Of a stretch of 64,000 nt of DNA, positions 1 through 10,107 are shown one piece after another. The notes under the pieces were generated by a model. It was not told where the DNA came from, made no database searches, and saw only the letters and a list, made by a program, of their open reading frames with translations. The stretch's first letter is position 1. Each line of letters opens with the position of its first letter. The DNA comes from Pochonia chlamydosporia 170 (lineage: Eukaryota > Ascomycota > Sordariomycetes > Hypocreales > Clavicipitaceae), in the NCBI RefSeq assembly GCF_001653235.2, contig NC_035795.1, forward strand, positions 2,859,001-2,923,000, written 5' to 3'. The translations under genes and the position numbers were made by a program.

Positions 1-8
1 ATATCAAG

Positions 9-1139
9 ATGGATAAGACAACGGAGCAATTAATGTGGTTACTACGGACTCTCTGGGAAGACGGTCGCAATCTGTTTCTCTGCCGCGTGCCTGTGGTCGT
101 CGACGAGCTTGACAGGCTGATCCAGACAGACCAAAAGGTCCGGGATCTCCTCTCTCCATATATCGTCTTTCTAATCGGCGAGCTCTCTATTATTGCCGAG
201 TGCTTGAGGCAAATCCAGATCTACCAGCCCTGGGCCAACGGGTTCGAGAATGCGCTAGTCGACAGAGAGGATGGTATCAAGACGGAATTCGCGTCTCGAA
301 CCAAGGGCTTGAGTCGAATCCTGGAAGCGCTCCGTGAGGACAATGTCGTCAAGCTGGTTCCATATGGGGACCCTTCGGATAATAAGTTTGACTATCCTGT
401 GGGAAGGCGCCGAAATATGGCGAACGTCGAGAAACTCCGGGCGGCTGAGGCTAATTTGGACATCTTCTGGGTCAAGATTGACGAGCTACTTTACTCCCAA
501 GCTGGAAATATGGATGGCACAGCTCTAAAACGACTACTTGCAAAGGGTTGGCCACTTGAACGGACGCCGCCGTGGGTCGAACCGGTGGCCAAAAAGGCTG
601 GTGAGGGCAACAAGGTCTCCAAGCCCGATATTGACGCTCCCACGAAGCCATTCTCCAGCTTGTTTATTTCTTCCGAGGAACCGTCTGCAAAGAAGGAAGT
701 GCTGGCCGGAACAACTGTGAAGTCCAAAGTCAAGTCTCGCGGGACCCCTACCACCTCAGCGGAGAACAAGGTGGACGTCACACCAGGCCCTGCTCATACG
801 CAAGCAAGCCCCCCACCACTACTTTTAGTAGACAACCGCGCTCTAAAAGTCTTCCGCATCGTCATTTTCGATCCGGCCGCCAACACCACGCCGGGCGAAG
901 TGGCCTGGAATGACTTCCTCCACGCCATGAGGTCCGTCGGATTTGGGGCACAGAAATTGTACGGATCCGTATGGCATTTCCAACCAACCACGCTGGCCAT
1001 GGAGAGAAGCATTCAATTTCATGAACCACATCCCAGGGGCAAGATTCCATTCTTGATCGCCCGGCGGCATGGCCGCCGGCTGAGTAGAGCTTATGGATGG
1101 TCTGTGGCCATGTTTGCGCTGAAGGATAAGGGGGCCTAG
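9..1139 (+). CDS. Uncharacterised fungal protein, probably 5'-partial; HicA-like C-terminus
   Basis: The frame is open to the window edge, so the ATG at 9 is probably internal and this is the 3' part of a larger gene. The visible 376 residues contain a helical N-terminal half (1-185), a Ser/Pro/Lys-rich linker (195-275) and a compact C-terminal block (about 295-365). The block has a helix-forming Trp-Asn-Asp-Phe-Leu segment, then G-x-GS-x-WHF (319-324), FHEPHP (337-342) and RRHGRRL (352-358). This order (helix, Gly-Ser plus His strand, second His strand, helix) resembles the small HicA/dsRBD-like fold, and similar C-termini are common on uncharacterised fungal proteins. The function is unknown; the HicA resemblance is inference from motif order. 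It is convergent with the arabinofuranosidase gene downstream. Confidence 0.6.
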   Translation: MDKTTEQLMWLLRTLWEDGRNLFLCRVPVVVDELDRLIQTDQKVRDLLSPYIVFLIGELSIIAECLRQIQIYQPWANGFENALVDREDGIKTEFASRTKGLSRILEALREDNVVKLVPYGDPSDNKFDYPVGRRRNMANVEKLRAAEANLDIFWVKIDELLYSQAGNMDGTALKRLLAKGWPLERTPPWVEPVAKKAGEGNKVSKPDIDAPTKPFSSLFISSEEPSAKKEVLAGTTVKSKVKSRGTPTTSAENKVDVTPGPAHTQASPPPLLLVDNRALKVFRIVIFDPAANTTPGEVAWNDFLHAMRSVGFGAQKLYGSVWHFQPTTLAMERSIQFHEPHPRGKIPFLIARRHGRRLSRAYGWSVAMFALKDKGA

Positions 1140-1784
1140 AGCTTGGTGGTCATCAAAGACTGGTGTCAAGTGTCGGGATTGTTTAAAGGGCCAATGGCTA
1201 CTTCATTGCTAGAGCCGCGCTTTGTACCAGTTATAAGTTCCAGGTTTAGCAGCAACTGAGGAAGGATATGGAGGCTTGTAAAGCGCACTGGCCCTCACGG
1301 AGAAGATTGAGTCAGCCTGAAGATGGGTCACAACTGCTATGTATCTGTGGTCATTTTACGTCAAATGAATCTCTTACGCCCAATTCTAGTTAGGAGACTA
1401 GCTTTGCTGTTCATCAAAAAACGAGAAGGATTTGTTGGAGGTTTTCTCGTTGTCCCATAGCTAATCACTCCCTTTCAGGCCCCAAGCATGAAGCCCCCCC
1501 GTAATATACCGCCAAAGCATCAACACCGGCATGTGATAACACTGTGCAACTGGTGATGGTTTTTATTTGTCCAACTGGCTCAACCAATCATGACAGGACA
1601 AGCATTTCGGTTGGTCACATCAACAAAACGGTTTCACCCGAGCAACACAGCCTCTCGTCAAGTGTCTCCTCGCATTTCACTCCAACTCATCACACTAGCT
1701 CAGTAACTAGTCTTGATGTTGCGAAGCCCCCATTGTTAGCAAGTGTGCATTGAGTTACATGAAAATATTGCCTATTCACAAGAC
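1140..1784. other. Intergenic, convergent 3' flanks
   Basis: This spacer lies between two convergent genes. I see no credible coding exon, RNA gene or repeat; it should hold the two 3' UTRs. Confidence 0.6.
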
Positions 1785-3290
1785 CTAGGCGAAGCCAGCG
1801 CCAACAACCCAGCTCACATCGTCATTGAAAGAAGTCTGAGCATCAAACGTCTCAACCCCACCGTTGCTCGCTGCATATAAAACGTTGGAATAGTGGCGGA
1901 AGTAGCGGGTGGGATAACTCCATGATCGAATGGAATTGCCCTGGCCGTTGAGACCAGCCTGTGGACAAAAGGTTGCGTCTTCGTGGAACTGTTTACTCCC
2001 GTCATTGGCGTTGAGTACCAGTTGAAAGTTGTAGTGTCTAATATAACTGCCGGGGGTATCAACGGATTCAAAGGAGAAACAGGCGTTATTTCCAAGGCCA
2101 GTGCGAACCGTCCAACTAGCCTGTTTCTTGAGGGCCGTACTTGACGATGAAGAGACGACTTGTGTATTGATTGCTGAGGTGTTGTGTGCTAGATAACGTG
2201 TAGTGCAACACGCTGTTGTAGCACGAAATGAGACGGAAGAGCCTACTTTAAGGCCCGGCCCGCTGACTAGGGATGTGGTGGCGTACTTGGCAGCAACGAT
2301 ATTTGCTTGTACCGAGTTTTCCGTGCTGTCAGATGGATAGCCAGATGTCATGACACCTTCGTAGAACGTTCCTTGGGCGCCACGACTGTTGTCACCGCCA
2401 ATTCCGAGAATTATAGCGCCTTCTTTGCTCATGGGGTTGTAGCCAGAGACGGTCGGACGAACACCATTGTAGTAAGTAGACAACGAGCCTGACGCAGCAT
2501 TAGCACCTCGAATCGCCCACTTATTAGGCTCGCCTTTAACAACAGCAGTGACGAAGCGGTAAGAAATAGACGGATCGGCAGGGTTATTCTTAGGATTCGC
2601 ACCCGAGAACAGTCCGTTCTCCAGGTCGGCCATAATCCACGGACCGCTTCCAGAACCAGAACCCCAGACCGTATTATCACCATAGTAAATAGCTTCCATG
2701 TGTCCGTTACCAGTGTCCCGGTTATTAGTCTCAGCATTACCATAGTCAAAGCAGCAATCACCATTATAATGGCTCCCATCAAGAACAGCATACATCCCCT
2801 CGGCTGCATCACCGATAGCCGTCCCATTGACAGCATTATTCCTATACCCCGTGCCAGGAGATACAAACACTCCATATGCCTTGTGCCCATTCAACGTAAC
2901 TGGAGCGCCGATCGCACTAGCCAGGTTATCATACCCATTTACATCTGGGCCGCTGAAACCCCCTGGCGGAGCTTGTGTAAGATGGTTCCCACGACCGGAC
3001 TGGTCGTAGATAATGCTGATGAGACAGGTTGTGCCTGCGCAGAAGGAGTCTTGGGAGGCGGCGTTGGCGACACCGCCTGCCAGGGGGGTGATGTTGGCTT
3101 TCGCCTGGTCACTGCCGCGGGTTACTTGGTAGAGAGGGCCGGTGTAAGTGCTGTATAGGGCGCGGGTTGTGCTGTGAGCGGCTACGCAGGGCGTTCCTCC
3201 GGCGGCGTAGATGTCACAGGGCATGGGGGATGCGGCCACAAGGGATGTGAATGTGGCGGCGAGGCCGAGAGTAAGTTGTCGAGAAGACAT
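1785..3290 (-). CDS. abfB: Alpha-L-arabinofuranosidase B, GH54 + CBM42, secreted
   Basis: This intronless 501-aa gene encodes a secreted enzyme that removes terminal arabinofuranosyl side chains from arabinoxylan and arabinan. Residues 1-20 form a signal peptide ending before SPMPCDIY. The GH54 catalytic domain spans about 21-335 and the arabinose-binding CBM42 beta-trefoil about 343-501. The catalytic nucleophile is E224 (in ADLENGLFSG) and the acid/base is D300 (in GIGGDNS). The vicinal cysteine pair C179-C180 (GDCCFDYG) typical of the family is present. All of these sit three residues after the published Aspergillus kawachii positions (E221, D297, C176-C177), which supports the start codon. 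Length matches the family. Full-length and apparently functional; a TATA box and CreA-like sites lie upstream. Confidence 0.96.
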   Translation of the reverse strand: MSSRQLTLGLAATFTSLVAASPMPCDIYAAGGTPCVAAHSTTRALYSTYTGPLYQVTRGSDQAKANITPLAGGVANAASQDSFCAGTTCLISIIYDQSGRGNHLTQAPPGGFSGPDVNGYDNLASAIGAPVTLNGHKAYGVFVSPGTGYRNNAVNGTAIGDAAEGMYAVLDGSHYNGDCCFDYGNAETNNRDTGNGHMEAIYYGDNTVWGSGSGSGPWIMADLENGLFSGANPKNNPADPSISYRFVTAVVKGEPNKWAIRGANAASGSLSTYYNGVRPTVSGYNPMSKEGAIILGIGGDNSRGAQGTFYEGVMTSGYPSDSTENSVQANIVAAKYATTSLVSGPGLKVGSSVSFRATTACCTTRYLAHNTSAINTQVVSSSSSTALKKQASWTVRTGLGNNACFSFESVDTPGSYIRHYNFQLVLNANDGSKQFHEDATFCPQAGLNGQGNSIRSWSYPTRYFRHYSNVLYAASNGGVETFDAQTSFNDDVSWVVGAGFA

Positions 3291-3363
3291 TATGATGTTT
3301 GAGTGAGTTGTGGGAGTGCTGTCTTGCTGAGGAAATAGAGAAACTGATAGCAGGCTTCCTGGA

Positions 3364-3370
3364 CTTTATA
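3364..3370 (-). promoter_or_regulatory. TATA box of abfB
   Basis: TATAAAG on the minus strand, 74 nt upstream of the abfB ATG, which is a usual spacing for a fungal TATA element with a short leader. Confidence 0.5.
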
Positions 3371-3554
3371 TCTTTAATTTATCGATCTATGAAAACTATA
3401 CTAGTGATGGAATAGTGCTATTTCATCGGGGGTATCTGAGCCGAGAGTCTAGTGCTGCATTTTCATCATATATTGCCATACAGACTCAACGACGAGGAAA
3501 ACCTCAAGTTTAGCAGGTTCTAATTGGAGCGCAAGAGAGGTTATTGAAGCTCCA

Positions 3555-3580
3555 CCCCGGATGAAACTGTATCTCTGGGG
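3555..3580. promoter_or_regulatory. Paired CreA-type (SYGGRG) sites upstream of abfB
   Basis: CCCCGG at 3555-3560 (CCGGGG on the minus strand) and CTGGGG at 3575-3580 both fit the carbon-catabolite repressor consensus SYGGRG. They lie in opposite orientation about 270-290 nt upstream of the ATG. Paired sites are the form usually active in fungi. AbfB genes are known to be glucose-repressed; occupancy here is inferred. Confidence 0.35.
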
Positions 3581-4882
3581 TGCATAACTAGCATACTTAA
3601 GTACGATTGTTCATCCGATTAGCATGGCTAGACTAGCTCTCGCGGCGATCTCAGCACGGTAGAAGTGTTCAAATCTTGATTAAGCAAGACTTTAAGCACC
3701 AGTAAGTAGAAATCAAATGTCACTGTGAGGTTAGGCGCACCAATCAGGTTTGTTGGTGGTGACATCAACCTTCCAATTTAGGCTATGGGTTTTATAGGCC
3801 AGTAGTTGGGAAGTACCTATGTAGAAGAGACTCTACTAGCAAAGAAACTGGAGTTTACAATGTTCTTAACCTATTGTACGCCGGCAGGCCTCGGGACTTC
3901 GGCATTCTTGCCGCTGAGGCCATTCCCCGCTAACCTGGACAGTTTGCCCTCTTCCGGTACTTTTCACGATGGTATGCATAATAGTTCACAGATCAAGCCA
4001 ATTTACCTGTTCCAATTTTAACCGTTTAGGCTATAACATAATGTGTTAGGATATAATACTGCCGGCGATGTCGAGTGAAGCTCTCCGATATTCAGATGAT
4101 ACCTTCCCCGCACAACATCGTAGAACAAGGGATCTATCCGTCAATTAGGCGTTGTTGTCATGTAACAAGCGGATCAGAAACTTGACGGAAATATTGCTAG
4201 CTTTCCGCTAAAGATCTTCACTGTCTTTAGTGACAACATTTCCTAATTTCCAATGACGAGTACAGCCCAACCCTATAGAGTACAATTTTGTCTAGCAAGT
4301 AGTACCTTGTCAAGCACTTTTAACTTCCAGCTCCCATTCCGATCTTAATTGCCATCTCCCATTACTCATCCTCATTCACTTTCATCATGGTAACTTAAGA
4401 GGAGACGGAGAGTCATACCAGGAAACAGTAGCCATCGCAGCAAAGAGGTCAAGCAGCTTGGCCCGCGTTTGTAGCTCAAATATTGCAAACCCGGTTCACT
4501 ACATGGCCTTTTGTTATTTTCACATTGGCCTTGACTTTCGTAGATTTGATGCCAAGTACGCCAAGCTTTTGTTTCCGAATCATCAGAATTCCCCGTAGTG
4601 GAGGCAGATGTGATCTGCAGAAAAGAATTTGCCAATTGGATATGATAATTGGAAGTCTAACGGTGGCTTACTCGGCTGAAACGTTCCGTGTAAGCCACCT
4701 TCATAGAATACAAAGTGGGAACCAGACAGACTGAGAAAGACTTCAAAGCGGCTTGATAATTGCTTGAAGACGGGATGATACAGAACAAACTTGACAAACA
4801 ATTCCCTAACCTTCTTAAGTTGATTGAGCTCGTCGTGGTTCCACATCAACAACCCACTACGATGGCTGCAAAAGCCGTTTCA

Positions 4883-4954
4883 TCTTCCGTAGTATAGTGG
4901 TCAGTATGCAAGCTTGTCACGCTTGAGACCCGGGTTCAATTCCCGGCGGGAGAG
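4883..4954 (+). tRNA. tRNA-Asp (anticodon GTC)
   Basis: The 72-nt sequence folds as a complete cloverleaf without an intron. The acceptor stem is 4883-4889 with 4947-4953 (one G-T wobble) and G4954 is the discriminator. The anticodon stem is CAAGC/GCTTG with a 7-nt loop whose anticodon GTC is at 4916-4918. The T-arm is CCGGG-TTCAATT-CCCGG (4930-4946). The internal A box (TAGTATAGTGG) and B box (GGTTCAATTCC) for RNA polymerase III match consensus. Confidence 0.96.
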
Positions 4955-4972
4955 ACCATCTCAGTTGCATTC

Positions 4973-4977
4973 TTTTT
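4973..4977 (+). terminator. Pol III terminator of tRNA-Asp
   Basis: A run of five T starts 18 nt after the end of the tRNA, the expected polymerase III stop signal. Confidence 0.6.
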
Positions 4978-5893
4978 GTCATACTCTTTAATTTTTTATC
5001 GTCAGGTCTGTTAAGCTCAGTCTTTTATTCCAGGCACAAGAAGTGCAGCGGTTACATTTTTGCAAGACAATTTCCCCAGGTGTAGCGCATGCCACCCTCA
5101 CGGCCAGACTTAACAGGTCAAACCAGCAATTATATGCACATCCGCTTCGCCAATGACATGCAAAAGACATCTCGCCGGGAGTTAAATAAAGATCGATTTA
5201 CTAAAAGTTGTTTTCTGCTCTATATCGCTAATTGCTTATCTGACATCAGCCATTGCAGCCCATACTCAGTCGTCGCTCGCTCACGATATGCAAGCCGTAC
5301 GACCGGGTAAGAATATAGCGTTAAACACCACACTTACATCGGAGCAAATCTTGCCCGAAAGATGCTTCCCCTATGAGACCCAAATGAGGCCATTAATACA
5401 ATGTCATAATCCAGCCGCCGTACTATTGCGATAGCCCGAGTTGGTGGCCGACATTCGAACTGTCCTTTCTACCGATACAACGGGAGACGGCATTCTGAGG
5501 CAAATGCAGCCAAGAATAAACTAAGATGTCACGGCATAATAGCGTATACATATCCCGAGGTCCTTCTAGACTCTGAGGAAAATGCGGATCTAGCTTAGGC
5601 CAGACGGTTAAGACCAGGTAAGCCATACATAGATGCCTAGGTAAGCCGCCCCTATAAAGGTCGCGCAACGGCCGCGTAACGCTAACCATCCTGCAAGGCA
5701 ATATTCAAAATTTAGGTTTCCAACAATAGTACTAATTTCTATACTATTATAGCCGCTCTAACGATAATTAGGAGGAAGAGAAAGAGAGAAATGGGCAGCA
5801 GCATGAATAAAAATTAGTAGCCCCTTTCTCGCTTGCTTTGTGAGTTTCCTAGCGTCCTCTTATTTCCGTTGTTAGTTACTATGCAATAATACT
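4978..5893. other. Gene-free spacer
   Basis: No supported gene, RNA or repeat was found here; short open frames have no recognisable content. Confidence 0.5.
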
Positions 5894-6245
5894 TTATCTC
5901 TTAAAGCTATCGGAGAAAATTACGGTTCGCGGACCAACCTGCACTACGGGACCATACTTCTTGTGTAAGCCCTGTATGGCTCGATAGGTTCGTCCATTGT
6001 CAGCATCCAGCACCTGAGAAATATCTACGTAAATATTAGACCTTCGAACAAAATGAAATGAAGCTCTCGATTTCACCTGAATAGCGCCGCCACCAAGGTC
6101 CCGGTATCGACCAGAGCCTCGTCCGAAGGGGTGTTGATAGAAACCAGAGCAAGTCTGCAATGGCGCAGGACAGAAATAAGACGCTAATAATCTTTATTTT
6201 CGAATTGAAAGAGACATTTGCTAACAGGAATAGTACGCTAAACAT
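5894..6245 (-). pseudogene. Cytochrome P450 N-terminal remnant
   Basis: Two minus-strand frames together give the start of a fungal microsomal P450. The first (6245 downward) has a hydrophobic anchor followed by the proline hinge SIPGPWWRRYSG. The second (to 5894) has the alpha-A/beta-1 element LHKKYGPVVQVGPRTVIFSD. A possible intron beginning GTGAAATC and ending TTTCTCAG separates them, with the acceptor near 6015. The reading frame stops at 5894, and no I-helix, ExxR or heme-Cys motif follows, so about 400 residues of a normal P450 are missing. This is a decayed 5' fragment; the original substrate cannot be told. Confidence 0.7.
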
Positions 6246-7083
6246 CTCCTACTAGTATTGCTGCTGTAGTTCCACAGCGAATTGGTTTGATGACGGGGCG
6301 GGGGATCAATGCTTCGCGCAAACGGTGGCTCTTCGATACAGATGATTGTGCTTTCCGACAAGTTAAATATCTGTATTTCGTGTGTTACAGACTAGATTAG
6401 AATATTAGTTACAATAGATCTAGTTCCCTTCATAAGAGTGTTCCTAAGCAGCTACGGGCTTGGCATTCTTACTTGGCTTGTTGTAGCGAAGGACAATGCT
6501 GGGAATACCCACACCAATACTGTGTTTGTGCAAAAGGGATTAAACAACCCACAAAATGTCGCTTACGAAATGGAAAGTCTCTTAAACTGTTTGTAGGTTC
6601 AGATTTAGATTGCGCATAAGTGGCAGGGTGTGTGGCCACAAATGACCTTCTTTCCAAGTGTCCCGTTGATGGACTGTTGCACAGAGAGGGGTTTAAAACG
6701 CCAAAATTAACCTGGCGCTAATAAGTTATTGATGTAGCGACTGGAGGTTTTACACAGAAGAACAGTTTAAAGCAGCGAACTTGTCGGTAACTTGTAGGTC
6801 ACTTGGGTAAAAAGAGTCAACATTCAAGTACATGAGCGTCATAAAAGGCCTTGGCTGGCGAAAGAGCCAGTTTTGCTGGTTGAGACAAAGCCGGCCCACA
6901 ATGCCCTGCAAGGAGCTAAAAATACATAAGCTTATATTGAGGTTTGGTCTAGTCAAGGAAAGTAGGTTTTGGACGTTGGCGCAATATACTTGAGTAGTCA
7001 AGTACTTGATACGCAAAATGGCTGCTAGTAAATATAATGCCGCTCTCATACTATTGGATTTCGTAGAACCGAGCTTTGCAGCG
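6246..7083. other. Gene-free spacer
   Basis: This stretch includes the 3' flank of the tannase-family gene. No supported gene or repeat is visible. Confidence 0.5.
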
Positions 7084-8820
7084 TCATTCTTCGCCTCGAG
7101 GTGACTGGCAGCTAAAACTTGCTGCATCATCAATGTTGCCCGACCCCTTATACTTGGCTACTTGGGGGTACGGGCAGACCGGGCGACTCCTCTGCACCTC
7201 ATTAACCTTCATCTTTCTTGCGATAATGGACGAGGGAGCCTTCCCTTGGACCACCCAGTGGTCAAGAGCATCCACAACATCGTTCTGCGGGCCGTTTGCC
7301 CCTGACGGAGCATTGAACGGCGCCCCGAATACGTCCGGGCCTCTTCCGCCTCCGCAATGATCCACGTCCGGAAGCAGATAGAGTTTCGCAAACTTGCCGA
7401 GGCGCCGCGCACCGCCCACCGAATCAGCCGCGTCGTGCCACCACTGAATAGTCCTTGCAGGTGGTACAATGTGGTCCGCTAGACCTTGATAGATGATCAG
7501 CTTCGTGCCTGCCTTTTCTAGGCGTTGAAGTAGTGGAGGTGCATTCTGTGTCTCGCCCATCTTGGATCCTGCGTTCGGATCAACGTCAAAGTTGAACTTG
7601 CGAGCTTCTCTGGCCGGATTCGTGGTTGGGAAAAACAGGTACTGCATGTAGGTATCGGCGAAGATGCCCATCATCGGGGCGAGCCTTTTCGGGAAGTCGT
7701 AACTTCCATCAGCTCTCTTGACGGGACCCGAATCCTTCGCATCTGCCACTGCAAAGTTGTAGCTTCCGTCGGCCAAGCGTACGGGAGCAGGAGTAGGATT
7801 GCCATTGAAAGAGCCCATCCAGCCGGCCCAGTTCGCCTCACTGCCCACCGACTCCCCCGGATACAGGGCTTTTCCAGTTGCATTGAACGGACCGGCATAT
7901 ATGGCTTTGACCGTGTCCACCTGACCAGTAGTCAGGCAATCTGGTCCATCGGCTCCATGGCAAAGCAGTTTCTCGGGATTAAATTTGCAGCTTCTTGGCG
8001 ATGATATCATTCCGTCTTTCAAACCGTCGTTCGCATCGCAAGCTGCAAGGACTGCGTTGCCCAGCATCGTCATCTTTGAAGTTGGCAGAAAGTAATTGGG
8101 TCCGCGTAACATCTTTTGCATATTCCACGCGAACGCCATCATGAGACCGTCATAATCCATAGCTGGAGCACCGGCAATAATTCCATCATACAGTTCCGGA
8201 TAGCGGGTGGCCGCGACGAGACCTTGACGGCCACCTGTTGAGCAACCTGCAAAGTAGATCCTTGCAGGCGCAGCATGATAGAATGCTTTCGCGAGAGCTT
8301 TAAAGGCAATCGTGGAATCACGCACAGCTCGATGTCCGTGATCCACGATCTTGGTCATGTCGGGTCTGTTGTCGTAAGCCGCCCAAGTAGCATCCGCAAG
8401 TGCATCAAGCGGATGGCCACCATCGGTGTAGGCCAGCGCGTACCCTTTGCCGAGTGCCTTGAAATCTAATACACCTGTCCGTAGGCCACCTCCTCCCTCG
8501 AAAATTCCTTTGCCGTTCCAAGTACCATTCAAGGGAAGTCGAACAAAGTAGTTTACTTGGCTTGGTGGGGAACCATCCACTCCTGGGGAAATATAATGTG
8601 CGATTATGCTGCAATGTTGCGGCAGAGCTCCCGATGCTTCAACAACTTCAGTTTTGTCGATAGAGGTGCCCCTGGGTGCAATCAACTGAACCGCAGACCT
8701 AGCACACGCGACTGGCTGCCTGACGGATAGCCGCTGCGCATCTGTCACCACAGTGTGCCCATCTATTACGAGGGCGCTGACACCAGCCAGGAAAATGGTA
8801 CGTGCCAACTTGAAATTCAT
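7084..8820 (-). CDS. Tannase/feruloyl esterase family (FaeB-type) secreted esterase
   Basis: The 578-aa product is a serine esterase of the tannase/feruloyl esterase family, which cleaves galloyl or feruloyl esters of plant phenolics. A signal peptide covers about 1-22. The family's CS-D-HC catalytic arrangement is complete: C193-S194 in GCSTGG, D449 in GLADH, and H488-C489 in DVDHCGGG; the two cysteines are expected to form a disulfide joining Ser and His. The calcium-loop-like block CDANDGLKDG (261-270) precedes C278. The coding region has no intron, and the C-terminal extension (RPVCPYPQVAKYKG and following) is of a type I associate with bacterial members, so transfer from bacteria is possible but unproven. 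Substrate (tannin, ferulate or MHET-like ester) cannot be decided. A 5' UTR intron is likely. Confidence 0.92.
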   Translation of the reverse strand: MNFKLARTIFLAGVSALVIDGHTVVTDAQRLSVRQPVACARSAVQLIAPRGTSIDKTEVVEASGALPQHCSIIAHYISPGVDGSPPSQVNYFVRLPLNGTWNGKGIFEGGGGLRTGVLDFKALGKGYALAYTDGGHPLDALADATWAAYDNRPDMTKIVDHGHRAVRDSTIAFKALAKAFYHAAPARIYFAGCSTGGRQGLVAATRYPELYDGIIAGAPAMDYDGLMMAFAWNMQKMLRGPNYFLPTSKMTMLGNAVLAACDANDGLKDGMISSPRSCKFNPEKLLCHGADGPDCLTTGQVDTVKAIYAGPFNATGKALYPGESVGSEANWAGWMGSFNGNPTPAPVRLADGSYNFAVADAKDSGPVKRADGSYDFPKRLAPMMGIFADTYMQYLFFPTTNPAREARKFNFDVDPNAGSKMGETQNAPPLLQRLEKAGTKLIIYQGLADHIVPPARTIQWWHDAADSVGGARRLGKFAKLYLLPDVDHCGGGRGPDVFGAPFNAPSGANGPQNDVVDALDHWVVQGKAPSSIIARKMKVNEVQRSRPVCPYPQVAKYKGSGNIDDAASFSCQSPRGEE

Positions 8821-8833
8821 TGGAATCGCCTAT

Positions 8834-8879
8834 CTGAAAGCTAGAATATCGGTTAGTCCAACAACAGAAAAGAATTTAC
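8834..8879 (-). other. Predicted 5' UTR intron of the tannase-family gene
   Basis: On the minus strand a 46-nt segment begins GTAAAT, contains a CTAAC branch element (8852-8856) and ends CTTTCAG, 13 nt before the ATG. All three splice signals fit the other introns in this window. Confidence 0.45.
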
Positions 8880-9009
8880 GGGGCTGGCTCACTGAGGTGC
8901 TGTTGTGGATAGTTTTAGTGTTCAAGTACATCAGGGTGATTTGAGGGGTAAGTTGATAGTTGATAGTTGATTATTCGAGATGGAGATCAAGATCGAGGGA
9001 GGAGTGAGC

Positions 9010-9016
9010 TTATATA
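9010..9016 (-). promoter_or_regulatory. TATA box of the tannase-family gene
   Basis: TATATAA on the minus strand about 190 nt upstream of the ATG, or about 145 nt after removing the predicted leader intron. Confidence 0.4.
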
Positions 9017-10107
9017 AACGCGAGCAAGTTGCTTGGTTGAACCCCAACGCGTTGATACATTTGTCTGCAGACACCGCGAGGTTCCCGTACCAGGTCCCAG
9101 GCGGGAAACCCGTGGAAGCCCCTCGTTTGGCGTCGTCCTTCTCGCTCCATGCATTCGTTGGTCTGGTTTTCAATCCGCATCGGTGCTCGCAAGCGAAGTT
9201 TCGGATCCATTGTGCCTGGCCTTGGTGCAAATCTAGGCTGCCCTGGAGTCCATCCATGCAAACGCCAGCTATGTCAAGGTGAATGCTAAATCCCCAGACG
9301 GGTATACTAGGCTGCTTTGAGGAAGATGGCCTATTGCCTTTTCCCCACACACCGTCTTCCCCGCAAAATTCACTGCGTTGTCAACACCAGACTTCTTTTT
9401 ATGCCTGACTCCACCGGATCCGTCTCGGATCCGGCCGTCTTATTGAACCCATTATGTTCAACACCCAACCCAGCTGTTGAAAATTGACGCGAACCAGCCA
9501 ACTTGGCTCCATGCTTTCAGTTACAGAAGTCTCAAGTATGCCCTCGGTAGAGCCACGACATTAAGGCTAAATGCTTCGGACTGTCTTGTTGAGAGGCGGT
9601 TATCAATCGACAACGGAGTTCAGTTCCTAGCACCGTGTAGGTTTTCCCTCATAAAGTTAGGGCTAAGAGAACGTACAATGTCGACGCTGCAATCCAAGTA
9701 TGGTCGGTAGTAGGTTGTGGTTGCCTGATCCAGAAATAGCATCAGCCTAACCTACCAGGACATGATCTTGCTTCTTCGTCCTCAACCACTTACACAGACA
9801 TTATTCGCAACCCAACTCTACTGCAGTTTCCATTAACTGGGTTAGTGGGTTAGTAGGACAGCGCAAATTTTCTCTCCAGCTGATCATATGTAAGTTTCTT
9901 GCTCCACCTCCAGTCAACCATAGTTGAGTTGAACAGTAGGGGACGGCTTTTGGTATCATGCGGAGTAGCAAAAACAGCCAGCATTGCTTTGCCACTGCAC
10001 TACGCTTGCTATCTACGAAGCTCTATCTCAGAACCACCTTTCTCGAGCTCTGTCGCGCCTTCGGAACGTACGTTCCTACTTGAATCCAGCACTGCCTCAG
10101 ATCTGCT

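Larger units (their letters stand above)
3291..4882. other. abfB promoter region and spacer up to tRNA-Asp
   Basis: Apart from the TATA and CreA-like sites nothing functional is recognised. Two minus-strand frames at 4372-4852 are open but show no family signature. Confidence 0.5.
8821..10107. other. Spacer: tannase promoter and GPCR 3' flank
   Basis: Besides the leader intron and TATA element I see no supported gene. Open frames on both strands at 8931-9350 lack any family signature. Confidence 0.5.

Noticed and set aside
4583..4852. 89-codon minus-strand frame next to the tRNA
   Set aside because: Reads like plausible protein in part (LKKVRELFVKFVLYHPVFKQL) but matches no family, has no splice partners and is short.
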